Origin: DASXTS01 sp036505275
GTDB lineage: Bacteria; Actinomycetota; Actinomycetes; Mycobacteriales; Pseudonocardiaceae
DNA length: 34,715 nucleotides
Reading direction: 5' to 3'
Assembly (NCBI GenBank): GCA_036505275.1
Contig: DASXTS010000489.1
Span: forward strand, 1 to 34,715
Positions 8,364 to 15,810 of this stretch are shown here, piece by piece (the first letter of the stretch is position 1; the number at the start of each line of letters is the position of its first letter). The notes below the pieces were generated by a model, which worked only from the letters and a program-made list of their open reading frames with translations, did not search any database and was not told the origin of the DNA. Made by a program: the position numbers and the translations under genes.

Positions 8364-9806
8364 GTGTCTGTGGCCGACCCCGCATCAGTGCCGCGGGACG
8401 CCGCGACCAGGAACTACACGATGTCCGGCGGAGAGCGGCTGCGCCGGCACCTCCGGATCAACGGGATGCGCGCACTGGTCGCCGCGGTCAGCACCACAGC
8501 GGTCGTCGCCGGGCTCCTCGACGCGACCGGGCACCAGTGGCAGCTGCTTGCGTTCCTCGGCCTCACCGCCGGCCTCGCCGTGCTGATCCTGGCCGGGCTC
8601 GGCCTGTCCCGGCCGCGCTGGGGGCGCCTGCTGCTGATGCCAACGGCGGTCCGCTCGGCGCCTGCCCCGGGTCGACCCCGGCAGCTGGAGCTGGTCCCGC
8701 TCAAGCGGGGTGCGCCGGTCCGCCAGGTGGCGTTGGCCCGCTGTGACGATCCGGTCTACGGCGCGGGACTTCGCGTGCTGCTGCCGCCGAACCGGCCGCT
8801 CGTGGTGATCCCGAGCAACCGGCGGGACGTCGGGCGGGAGCACGAGCTGCTGTTCCCCCTGTTCGCCGACCGGGAGCGCCGCTCGCACATCGAGTTCGAC
8901 CTGCGCCCGCTCGGCATCCCGCTCGCGCCGTACGCGTTCGATCGGGAGCTGCCCGAGGGACTGCAAGACGTCGACCACACCCTCGCGGTCAAGGACCTGG
9001 CGTTCGTTCCCGAGCTGGCCGCGGCGCTGCGCCCGTATCAGATGGGCCCAGATCAGATAGGCGACGACGGGTTGGCCGACACAGCGGCCAACTCCATGGC
9101 CGACGCGCCGATCATGTGGCCGGAGCACTGCGTCGACGCCACGCTGCTCGCCGAGCGGGACGTCGTGGTGCTGGGCGGCCCGGACACGAACTTCTGGCAC
9201 GGCGCGCTGTTCGAGGCCGCCGCCCGCGAGTTCGGCACGCCCCGCAGCTCGGTCCCGCTCGCCATGGACCTGCGCGAGGAGGGCGTATACCCGACCTACG
9301 GCTCGCGCTCGATGACCGTGCAGCTGGCCGGGGCGCGGTCGGTGTTCTCGCACAGCCGGGAGGAGCGGGTCGAGCTGGACGAGCGGCTCTACCCGACGTA
9401 CGCGATGGTCCTGGCCTGCCGCAACCCGTTTGCCGCCGCCCTCGGCCGGTCGCACTGGTGCGCGTTCGTCGCCGGCACCCGCAGCCTCGGCACCAGCGGC
9501 GGCGTGCTCGCGCTCGCCATGATGCTGCAGACGATGCGCCGCGACCCGGCGGCCAACTTCTTCAGCGTGGTGCCGACCGACTCGCCGAAGGTGCGCGCCC
9601 GGGTGTCCGCGGTGCTCTGCCGGACCGTGGAGGTGGAGCAGGCCGCGCTGCGCCGGGACGGCCGGCTCGTGCCGCGGCAGCGGAGACGGCTCTCCACCGA
9701 GGGGCTCGACCCGCACTACAGCGACAGCTACATGCCACTCGAGGTCGAGTACCTGTGCTACGCGGACGGCGAGCCGCGCTGGGCCACTCTCGGCCGGATC
9801 GGCTGA
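8364..9806 (+). CDS. Two-TM protein of unknown family with C-terminal soluble domain
   Basis: 480 residues; I do not recognise the family. An N-terminal basic stretch (~20-34) precedes two adjacent transmembrane helices (~37-54 and ~60-81), then a long soluble part that by the positive-inside pattern should be cytoplasmic. Within it, DVVVLGGPDTNFWHG (~267) and FVAGTRSLGTSGG plus VLALAMML (~368-382) look like the glycine-rich turns of a Rossmann-like nucleotide- or ligand-binding fold; this is visual inference. The end of the protein is LxxDGEPRWATLGRIG. The start GTG at 8364 has GGAG 6 nt upstream. It is divergent from the ATPase/FRG pair and ends 38 bp before marP (convergent). A membrane-tethered sensor or effector for the ATPase/FRG pair is possible but unproven. 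Confidence 0.65.
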   Translation: MSVADPASVPRDAATRNYTMSGGERLRRHLRINGMRALVAAVSTTAVVAGLLDATGHQWQLLAFLGLTAGLAVLILAGLGLSRPRWGRLLLMPTAVRSAPAPGRPRQLELVPLKRGAPVRQVALARCDDPVYGAGLRVLLPPNRPLVVIPSNRRDVGREHELLFPLFADRERRSHIEFDLRPLGIPLAPYAFDRELPEGLQDVDHTLAVKDLAFVPELAAALRPYQMGPDQIGDDGLADTAANSMADAPIMWPEHCVDATLLAERDVVVLGGPDTNFWHGALFEAAAREFGTPRSSVPLAMDLREEGVYPTYGSRSMTVQLAGARSVFSHSREERVELDERLYPTYAMVLACRNPFAAALGRSHWCAFVAGTRSLGTSGGVLALAMMLQTMRRDPAANFFSVVPTDSPKVRARVSAVLCRTVEVEQAALRRDGRLVPRQRRRLSTEGLDPHYSDSYMPLEVEYLCYADGEPRWATLGRIG

Positions 9807-9844
9807 GCCCAGTGCCGCGGCGATCGTCCCGTGGCGCGGTCTGG

Positions 9845-11026
9845 CTATGTGGCACAGGCGCCGGTGGGGACCGGGGTGGAACGGGTGGGCGCGGCGGCGA
9901 CCTCGTCGGCCACCTCGTCGGCGGTGAGGACGAAGCCGGTGTCGTCCTGGTCGACGGCGGCGCCGAAGACCACGCCGAGCACCCGGCCACTGGGGTCGAC
10001 CATGGGGCCGCCGGAGTTGCCGCTGCGCACCTGCGCGCGAATTGTGTACACGTCGCGCTGCACGCTGTGCGAGTCGTAGATGTCGGGGCCGCGCAACTGG
10101 ATCCGCTCGCGGACCCGCGCCTCGGCGGCCTGGTAGGGGCCGTCGAGGGGGTAACCGAGGACGATGGCGGATGCGCCGGACGAGGCGTCCTCCGGCGCAA
10201 ACCGCAGGGGTTCGGCGCGCAGCCCCGGTACGGCGATCACCGCGATGTCGGTGTCCGGCTCGTATAGCACCACGGTGCCGGCCTTGCGGCCGCCGGCCAC
10301 CTCGACCAGGACGTCGTCGGTGCCGGCCACCACGTGAGCGTTGGTCATCACCCGGTCGGGGGCGACCACGAAGCCGGTGCCCTCCAGTGCCCGGCCACAG
10401 CTCGACGCGCGGCCGCGCACCTTGATCACGCTGGACTGCAGCTGGCGCACCACGGGACTGGCCTGTAGCGCCGGGTCCGGCGGATCGACCTCGACGAGCG
10501 GGGTCTGGGAGAACGGCGAGAGCACGTCGGGGAAGCCCGTCGAGTGCAGCTGCCGGCGCAGCTCGGTCGGCAGCCGGCGGGCGGCCGCCGGCATCACCCG
10601 GTCCACGGCGCCGAGCACAGCGGATCCCCGGACGGCGGCGGCAAGCCCAGGAAAGCCGGCCGAGGACAGCGGCAGCGCCACCAGCCAGGCGACGACCAGC
10701 ACCGCGAGGCCCAGCACCACGGTGCCGAGCGCGCTGTCGACCCGGCGGACCGAATCGAGGTGCATCCGGTCGCGCACGGCCCGCCCGACGACCACGCCGA
10801 GCGTCTCGCCGAGGGCCACCAGCAGCACCAGGATCGCAAGCGTGAAGGCCAGCTTGGTCACCGGGCTGGCGAACCGCTCGACGAGCAGCGGCGCCACCTC
10901 GAACCCGAGCAGCAGGCCGAGGAACACCCCGGCCAGCGAGGCGAGCGCGGTGACCATGCCCTGGCGGGCGCCGGCCACGACCGCGGCCAGCGCCATTGCC
11001 AGCACCAGTGCGTCGACCCAGTTCAC
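9845..11026 (-). CDS. marP: MarP-type membrane-anchored serine protease
   Basis: 393-residue homologue of M. tuberculosis Rv3671c, a periplasmic serine protease needed for acid and oxidative-stress resistance. N-terminal CvpA-like region with four transmembrane helices (~1-135: NWVDALVLAMALAAVVAGAR, then VTALASLAGVFLGLLLGF and others), then a trypsin/HtrA-like domain: His in VMTNAHVVAG, Asp in EPDTDIAVIAVPG, Ser in VRSGNSGGPMVD. The paired cysteines SSCGRAL near the protease start and the C-terminal GACAT match the disulfide seen in the family. Start GTG at 11026 overlaps the Nudix stop (GTGA), so translation is probably coupled. Last gene of the nth-tlpA-nudix-marP operon, as in mycobacteria. 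Confidence 0.93.
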   Translation of the reverse strand: MNWVDALVLAMALAAVVAGARQGMVTALASLAGVFLGLLLGFEVAPLLVERFASPVTKLAFTLAILVLLVALGETLGVVVGRAVRDRMHLDSVRRVDSALGTVVLGLAVLVVAWLVALPLSSAGFPGLAAAVRGSAVLGAVDRVMPAAARRLPTELRRQLHSTGFPDVLSPFSQTPLVEVDPPDPALQASPVVRQLQSSVIKVRGRASSCGRALEGTGFVVAPDRVMTNAHVVAGTDDVLVEVAGGRKAGTVVLYEPDTDIAVIAVPGLRAEPLRFAPEDASSGASAIVLGYPLDGPYQAAEARVRERIQLRGPDIYDSHSVQRDVYTIRAQVRSGNSGGPMVDPSGRVLGVVFGAAVDQDDTGFVLTADEVADEVAAAPTRSTPVPTGACAT

Positions 11027-11862
11027 CCGCTCACCTCTGTCGTGCCGTTGGCCGCACCAGGGCCCTGCCAGGCTGTCCGACTGGCGACGCCACGCCATGC
11101 GGCGTCCAGCTCCCGCACGTCGGACTCGTCCCAGGGTTGCACCCAACCAGCAAGCCCGATGAGCGCGGCGAGCAACCCCGCGGTGAACCCCCAGACGAGC
11201 ATCTCCGGCAGCGCGAAGGCCGGCCCAACCCAGCCGGACGGGTGACGCACGCTGAACCGGTTGGCGGGGTCGGTCAGCACGCTGATCGGCACCCTGGCCA
11301 CCGCGGCCGTCTCGCCGAGGTCCACCGGCGACACCTCGCACGGCCGGTACCAGTGGGCGAGCACCGGGGTGACGACGAACTGGGACGGCGGGATGTACAG
11401 CTCCGGAAACAGCGCCACCGGGCGTACCCCCGCGGGGTCGACACCGACCTCCTCGGCGGCCTCCCGCAGCGCGGCGGCGACCGGGCCGTCGTCGCTGGCG
11501 TCCACCGCGCCGCCGGGAAACGCCACCTGGCCGGGGTGGGAGAGCAGGCCGTCGCTGCGCCTGATCAGCAGCACGTCCGGCCCGGTGCCGGGAGCGGTGT
11601 CATTCTCGCTGTCGTGCCCGGTGCCATCCTCGGCGCCTTGCTCGGCGCCGTTCTCGCCGAGCAGGATGAGCACCGCTGCCGGCCGCCCGCCGCTCGGCGG
11701 GGTTGGAACTCTGGTCAGCGCCGATACCGGCAGCTCGGCACTGGCCTCCACCAGCGGTTGCAGCCAGTCCGGCACCTCGGACGGGTCGACCAGCGGGCCG
11801 GCGCCTGGGCTGTGCATCGGGTGGCTGTGCATCGGGTGGCTGTGCATCGGGTGGCTGGGCAT
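11023..11862 (-). CDS. Nudix hydrolase, CoA pyrophosphatase type
   Basis: 279-residue Nudix protein, Rv3672c position. The Nudix box is GGAVDASDDGPVAAALREAAEEVGV (catalytic REAAEEVG present), preceded by LLSHPGQVAFPGG, the UPF0035/CoA-hydrolase signature, so the likely substrate is CoA or an acyl-CoA, cut to phosphopantetheine and 3',5'-ADP. Oddities: an N-terminus of MPSHPMHSHPMHSHPMHS from a 15-bp tandem repeat, and an acidic insertion (ENGAEQGAEDGTGHDSENDT) between the first beta strand and the Nudix core. The start ATG at 11862 overlaps the tlpA stop (ATGA); an internal start just after the repeat cannot be excluded. Confidence 0.88.
   Translation of the reverse strand: MPSHPMHSHPMHSHPMHSPGAGPLVDPSEVPDWLQPLVEASAELPVSALTRVPTPPSGGRPAAVLILLGENGAEQGAEDGTGHDSENDTAPGTGPDVLLIRRSDGLLSHPGQVAFPGGAVDASDDGPVAAALREAAEEVGVDPAGVRPVALFPELYIPPSQFVVTPVLAHWYRPCEVSPVDLGETAAVARVPISVLTDPANRFSVRHPSGWVGPAFALPEMLVWGFTAGLLAALIGLAGWVQPWDESDVRELDAAWRGVASRTAWQGPGAANGTTEVSG
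11812..11862 (-). repeat. 15-bp tandem repeat at the Nudix N-terminus (HPMHS units)
   Basis: Three near-identical 15-bp units (plus strand TGCATCGGGTGGCTG), in frame on the minus strand, coding for Ser-His-Pro-Met-His. The first unit contains the start codon that overlaps the tlpA stop. Each unit has an in-frame ATG, so initiation at several successive positions is possible. Confidence 0.85.
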
Positions 11863-12512
11863 CAGCTGGCCGCCCGGTACCGCTGGACCACGGCGGCAAC
11901 CTCGTCGGCCGAACCGAACACGACCGGCGGGTTGACCATCCGCACCGAACCATCCGCCGACACCAGGTAGCTCAGCGGCAGCACGGGCGGTGCGTCCAGC
12001 GCGGCGCGCAGGGTGCCGTCCGGGTCGGTCACCGACGGCAGGTGCACGCCGAGCGCGGTCAGCAGCGCGAGCCCGGCCTGCGGCGTGCCGTCCACCTGGA
12101 CGCCGAGCACCGCGACGGCGTCGGGCCGTGCCCCGTACTCCTGCAGCGCCGGCAGCTCGTCGCGGCACGGTTCACAGGTATGCGACCACAGGTTGAGCAG
12201 GGTGTCCCGGCCGGCCAGCGCCGGGCCGAGCGGCACCGTGGCGCCGTCGGCAAGACACGGCACCGACACCCCACCGAGCACGCCGGCGGTGCCAGTGGCC
12301 GCCGCGGCGCCAGGGCAGGGCGCGAGCGCGGCTCGCGCTCGCAGCGTCGCCAGGTCAGGGACGGACGGCGGCACGGCCTCGCCGGTACCCGCAGAGCCAC
12401 CGGAGTACCGCGGCCACAACGCCACCGCGACGGCCACCAGCAGCACCGCGACCGCGACCGTCCAGCGCAGCGCCATCCAGCGCCGCGACGGCCGGGATGG
12501 GGCCGCTGTCAC
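11862..12512 (-). CDS. TlpA-like thioredoxin-fold protein
   Basis: 216-residue membrane-anchored thioredoxin-like protein, Rv3673c position. One N-terminal transmembrane helix (~14-33, VAVAVLLVAVAVALW) directs the rest outside. The redox motif is CEPC within LLNLWSHTCEPCRDELP, followed by VLGVQVDG and the cis-proline region LPLSYLVSADG. Two further cysteines upstream (LAPCPG, VPCLAD) could form a structural disulfide. Role: thiol-disulfide exchange in the cell envelope; partners are unknown, although the downstream MarP has a disulfide. GTG start at 12512 overlaps the nth stop (GTGA). Confidence 0.85.
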   Translation of the reverse strand: MTAAPSRPSRRWMALRWTVAVAVLLVAVAVALWPRYSGGSAGTGEAVPPSVPDLATLRARAALAPCPGAAAATGTAGVLGGVSVPCLADGATVPLGPALAGRDTLLNLWSHTCEPCRDELPALQEYGARPDAVAVLGVQVDGTPQAGLALLTALGVHLPSVTDPDGTLRAALDAPPVLPLSYLVSADGSVRMVNPPVVFGSADEVAAVVQRYRAAS

Positions 12513-13339
12513 GGCGCGGCCACCCAGGCGGGTTCGGTGGCAACCGGCGGCTCAGCAGTCACCGAACCCGCACCCACCGAACCGGTGCCGGCCGCCTCGG
12601 CCAGCGCCAGCAGGTGCTCGGTCTCCGGCCCCTTCACCAGCTTGGCCGCCTCGGCGAACGACGTCGGGCCGAGGCCGAACGACGGGCAGTCCGGCGCCAG
12701 CGTGCAGGCTCCGCAGGCCGGGCGGCGGGCGTGGCAGACCCGCCGGCCGTGGAAGATCACCCAGTGCGACAGCATGGTCCAGTCCCGCCGCGGCACCAGC
12801 TCGCCGACCTGGTGCTCGACCTTCACCGGATCTTCCGAGTCGGTCCAGCCGAACCGGCGCACCAGCCGTCCGAAGTGGGTGTCCACGGTGATGCCGGGAA
12901 CCCCGAAGGCGTTGCCGAGGATCACATTCGCGCTCTTGCGGCCGATGCCGGGCAGCGTGACCAGGTCGTTCAACCTGTTCGGCACCTGCCCGTCGAACCG
13001 CTCGACCAGCGCGGCGCCGAGACCGGTCAGCGCCGCCGCCTTGTTGCGGAAGAACCCGGTCTGCCTGATCAGGTCCTCCAGCTCGACCCGGTCCGCGCCG
13101 GCGTAGTCGGCTGCGGTGCGGTACCTCGCGAACAGCGCCGGGGTCACCTCGTTGATCTTCTTGTCGGTGCTCTGCGCGGACAGGATCGTGGCGACGGTCA
13201 GCTCGAGCGGATTGGTGAAGTCCAGCTCACAGTGCGCGTCGGGGTAGGCGACGGCGAGCGTGCGGACCATCCGCCTGGCCCGGCGGACCAATCCGAGCCT
13301 GGTCTCATCGGCGAACTTCCGGCGGCGTGAAGCTGGCAC
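12509..13339 (-). CDS. nth: Endonuclease III (DNA glycosylase/AP lyase)
   Basis: 276-residue base-excision-repair enzyme removing oxidised pyrimidines. Helix-hairpin-helix LPGIGRKSANVILGNAFGVP with the catalytic lysine, the catalytic aspartate in ITVDTHFGRL, and a C-terminal 4Fe-4S cluster with the exact C-x6-C-x2-C-x5-C spacing (CHARRPACGACTLAPDC). After the cluster there is a ~50-residue Ala/Val-rich tail longer than in E. coli. The start was set at GTG 13339 (VPASRRRKFADE), since the longer reading adds Arg-rich residues of no known function. First gene of the operon that continues to marP. Confidence 0.94.
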   Translation of the reverse strand: MPASRRRKFADETRLGLVRRARRMVRTLAVAYPDAHCELDFTNPLELTVATILSAQSTDKKINEVTPALFARYRTAADYAGADRVELEDLIRQTGFFRNKAAALTGLGAALVERFDGQVPNRLNDLVTLPGIGRKSANVILGNAFGVPGITVDTHFGRLVRRFGWTDSEDPVKVEHQVGELVPRRDWTMLSHWVIFHGRRVCHARRPACGACTLAPDCPSFGLGPTSFAEAAKLVKGPETEHLLALAEAAGTGSVGAGSVTAEPPVATEPAWVAAP

Positions 13340-13531
13340 CCCAACAGCGTACGGACGGCCCGCGAGCGCGCGGCCGGGCGGCGCCGGCACACCGCGGAAC
13401 ACACTCGCGGCCACCCCGGCGATCACCGGCCGAGCACCCCATCGACGACACCCCTTAGCACACCGCGACACGCCGAAGAACAGGCCCCGGCTATGCATGC
13501 GAACCGATCATGCGCCAGTATTCCCCTCGTC

Positions 13532-13861
13532 ATGGCTGCCTGGGCGGTAATCGCAGTACCACTGCTGATCATGTTCTTCGCGCTCGGCATGGAGCGCGTC
13601 GAGGCTCGGCTGCGCCAGGTCGCGGTCGGCGAGAACGATGTCGAGGAGTTCCTGGAGCAGGCCCGGCCGAACGAGGTCCGCGAGCTGTTCCGGCACGGCA
13701 TCGGCCGCGCCCTCGAACTCTTCCGGCTTCGACGCCGGACACCCCGACGACGCCCGGCGCACGCGTCCGGCGACGGCCAACGCCGCGCGGAGGTGACGGC
13801 GATGCCGCCTGCGCCACGCCAGGACGAGACCGTGCCCGCTTCCCGCCCACGCGCATCCTGA
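13532..13861 (+). CDS. Small single-TM membrane protein (Rv3675-like)
   Basis: 109 residues from the ATG at 13532: an N-terminal hydrophobic helix (AAWAVIAVPLLIMFFALGM) followed by a charged, probably helical region (ERVEARLRQVAVGENDVEEFLEQA) and a basic, low-complexity tail. It lies between nth and crp, as Rv3675 does in M. tuberculosis. Function unknown. In-frame ATG codons at 13493 and 13497-region would add 13 residues; no clear ribosome binding site separates the options. The tail beyond ~80 is poorly constrained. Confidence 0.65.
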   Translation: MAAWAVIAVPLLIMFFALGMERVEARLRQVAVGENDVEEFLEQARPNEVRELFRHGIGRALELFRLRRRTPRRRPAHASGDGQRRAEVTAMPPAPRQDETVPASRPRAS

Positions 13862-13881
13862 CCCGCGCGCCCGTGCGGGGC

Positions 13882-13909
13882 TTCACTTCCTGACCCGAGG
13901 CTCTAAGCT
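13882..13909 (+). promoter_or_regulatory. Putative crp promoter
   Basis: TTCACT (13882-13887) and TAAGCT (13904-13909) with a 16-bp spacer fit a SigA-type promoter by eye; the transcript would start near 13916, about 47 nt before the crp start. The -35 match is weak. Confidence 0.4.
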
Positions 13910-13962
13910 GCCGTGGAGTGATCGGCGCCACATTTGTTGGCCGTGGTGAGCAGGAGGCACGG

Positions 13963-14637
13963 GTGGACGAGGTCCTGGCCAGAGCCGGCATTTTCCAGGG
14001 CGTCGACCCGGTGGCCGGGGAGGCGTTGGCGCGGACGCTCGAGCCGGTCGAGTTCCCGCGCGGCCACCTGATCTTCGCCGAGGGCGACCAGGGGGACCGG
14101 CTCTACATCATCCTGTCGGGCAAGGTCAAGATCGGCCGCCGGGCCCCGGACGGCCGGGAGAACCTGCTGTGGGTGGCAGGGCCGTCCGACATGTTCGGCG
14201 AGCTGTCCATGTTCGACCCAGGCCCGCGCACCTCTTCGGTCACCACCGTCACCGAGGTCAAGGCCGTCTCGCTGGACCGCACCGCACTCCGCAAGTGGAT
14301 CAACGAGCGCCCCGAGATCGCCGAGCAGCTGCTGCGGGTGCTGGCCCGCCGGCTGCGCCGCACCAACAACTTGCTCGCCGATCTGATCTTCACCGATGTG
14401 CCCGGCCGGGTGGCCAAGGAGCTGCTCAGGCTGGCCTCCCGCTTCGGTTCCCAGGAGGGCGGGCTGCTGCGGGTCACGCACGACCTCACCCAGGAGGAGA
14501 TCGCGCAGCTGGTCGGCGCATCCCGGGAGACCGTGAACAAGGCTCTCGCCGACTTCGCGCACCGCGGCTGGCTGCGCCTCGAGGGCAAGAGCGTGCTCAT
14601 CCTGGAGCCGGACCGCCTCGCCCGCCGGGCCCGCTGA
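13963..14637 (+). CDS. crp: CRP/FNR-family cAMP-dependent regulator
   Basis: 224 residues, the same length as M. tuberculosis Crp (Rv3676) and nearly identical in the diagnostic parts. Cyclic-nucleotide domain at ~20-120 with GDRLYIILSGKVKIGRRAPD and the phosphate-binding FGELSMFDPGPRTSS; dimer helix with QLLRVLARRLRRTNN; C-terminal winged helix with LTQEEIAQLVGASRETVNKA (recognition helix). GTG at 13963 was chosen because it gives VDEVLARAGIFQGV, the family start, with AGGAG about 7 nt upstream. Global regulator of cAMP-responsive genes. The stop codon lies in the first unit of a 14-bp tandem repeat, followed by a strong hairpin. Confidence 0.96.
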   Translation: MDEVLARAGIFQGVDPVAGEALARTLEPVEFPRGHLIFAEGDQGDRLYIILSGKVKIGRRAPDGRENLLWVAGPSDMFGELSMFDPGPRTSSVTTVTEVKAVSLDRTALRKWINERPEIAEQLLRVLARRLRRTNNLLADLIFTDVPGRVAKELLRLASRFGSQEGGLLRVTHDLTQEEIAQLVGASRETVNKALADFAHRGWLRLEGKSVLILEPDRLARRAR

Positions 14638-14682
14638 ACGGGGCCCGCTGAACGGGGCCCGCTGAACGGGGCCCGCGCAACG
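14627..14682 (+). repeat. 14-bp tandem repeat at the crp 3' end
   Basis: Four units of GGGCCCGCTGAACG with a 14-bp period (three exact, the last altered to GGGCCCGCGCAACG). The first unit includes the last codons and TGA of crp. Because 14 is not a multiple of three, the TGAs at 14635, 14649 and 14663 fall in three different frames. Every unit contains the self-complementary GGGCCC. Confidence 0.9.
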
Positions 14683-14684
14683 GC

Positions 14685-14731
14685 GGGAAGGGCCGGGCGC
14701 CGCCCCCGACGCGGCGCTCCCGGCCCTTCCC
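14685..14731 (+). terminator. Strong hairpin terminator after crp
   Basis: GGGAAGGGCCGGG-GCCGC pairs with GCGGC-CCCGGCCCTTCCC around a short C-rich loop, about 18-20 bp of stem with small internal mismatches. No U-tract follows. Placed between convergent crp and the MBL gene, it can stop transcription from both sides. Confidence 0.7.
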
Positions 14732-14945
14732 TGCTGCGCGGCCCGAACCCCGCTGGGCCACGCATCCCCGCGTCCGGCAGCTCGGCCCCGATTCCGAACC
14801 GGCCGGACACCTCACCACGACACGCACCACCAACTGTAGGCGCAGCCGCGTCCCCGCTCACCATGAAGGACGAGGCAACCCCCGATTGGGTTGCGCAAAT
14901 TCCCAAACCGATCGCAACTTTGTAACCGTTCCGCAACCATGCCGG

Positions 14946-15758
14946 TCAATCCGGCCGCTGCGACCGGAGGTACGCCAGCTGCGCACCGACGGACACCTCG
15001 GCGGCCGACCAGAGCGCCCGATCCACGTCGGCGTAGACCAGCTCGACCACCTGCCGCGGCGTGGCGTCCTCGCCGAGCGTGGTGAGCGCGCGCCGGATCT
15101 GCTCCAGCCGCTCCGCCCGGTGCGCCAGATACTCCCGCGCCGTACCGGCCAGGTCCGGCAGGTCCGGCCCGTGGCCGGGCAGCACCGGGCCGCCGGCCGG
15201 CAGTCCGGCGAGGGCACGCAGGGAGCTCAGGTACGCGCCGAGGCTCCCCTCCGGATGCATGATCACCGTGGTGCCACGGCCGAGCACCGTGTCGCCGGTG
15301 AGCACCCCGCCGGCCCGCGGTAGCACCAGGCACACCGAGTCCATGGTGTGGCCGGGCGTGGCCAGCACCCGCAGCTCGATGCCGCCGGCCCGCACGACCT
15401 CGTCGGGCCGCAGCGGCTTGCCACCGAGACAGTGCGCCGGGTCCGCCGCCCGCACCGGCGCGCCCGTGAGGTCGTGCAGCAGGTGCACCGCGCCGGTGTG
15501 GTCGCGGTGCCCGTGGGTGATCAGGATCACCTCCGGCTGAGACAGCTCGGCGACCCGCCGCACGTGCTCCTCGTCGTCCGGACCGGGATCGACCACCACC
15601 GCGGCCCGCGCGCCTGGCCGCCCGAGCAACCACGTGTTCGTGCCGTCCAGCGTCATCGGGCCGGGGTTGGCGGCCAGCAGCACGGACGCCAGCTCGGTCA
15701 CCGGCCGCAGCACGCCATACGCCGGATGGGTCACCACGACGGCCGACGCTACCGCCAC
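14946..15758 (-). CDS. MBL-fold metallo-hydrolase (Rv3677c-like, LACTB2 type)
   Basis: 270-residue metallo-beta-lactamase-fold hydrolase. Metal-binding motif ITHGHRDHTGAVH (HxHxDH), further ligands in LATPGHTMDS and the aspartate of VLTGDTVLGRG, and a C-terminal LPGHGPDL. The N-terminal MTLDGTNTWLLGRPG is typical of the LACTB2/glyoxalase-II-like branch. Substrate unknown; human LACTB2 is a ribonuclease, others are thioesterases. Same position and strand, downstream of crp and convergent with it, as Rv3677c. It ends 52 bp after a Nudix gene on the same strand, so the two are probably cotranscribed. Confidence 0.88.
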   Translation of the reverse strand: MAVASAVVVTHPAYGVLRPVTELASVLLAANPGPMTLDGTNTWLLGRPGARAAVVVDPGPDDEEHVRRVAELSQPEVILITHGHRDHTGAVHLLHDLTGAPVRAADPAHCLGGKPLRPDEVVRAGGIELRVLATPGHTMDSVCLVLPRAGGVLTGDTVLGRGTTVIMHPEGSLGAYLSSLRALAGLPAGGPVLPGHGPDLPDLAGTAREYLAHRAERLEQIRRALTTLGEDATPRQVVELVYADVDRALWSAAEVSVGAQLAYLRSQRPD

Positions 15759-15810
15759 ACCAAGAACGGCGGGCGGCCGGTTGCGGCCCGCTCAGAGCGG
15801 AGCTCCACAT

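Noticed and set aside
13911..13935. CRP autoregulatory site upstream of crp (GTGGAGTGATCGGCGCCACA)
   Set aside because: The half-sites do not match TGTGA/TCACA well enough.
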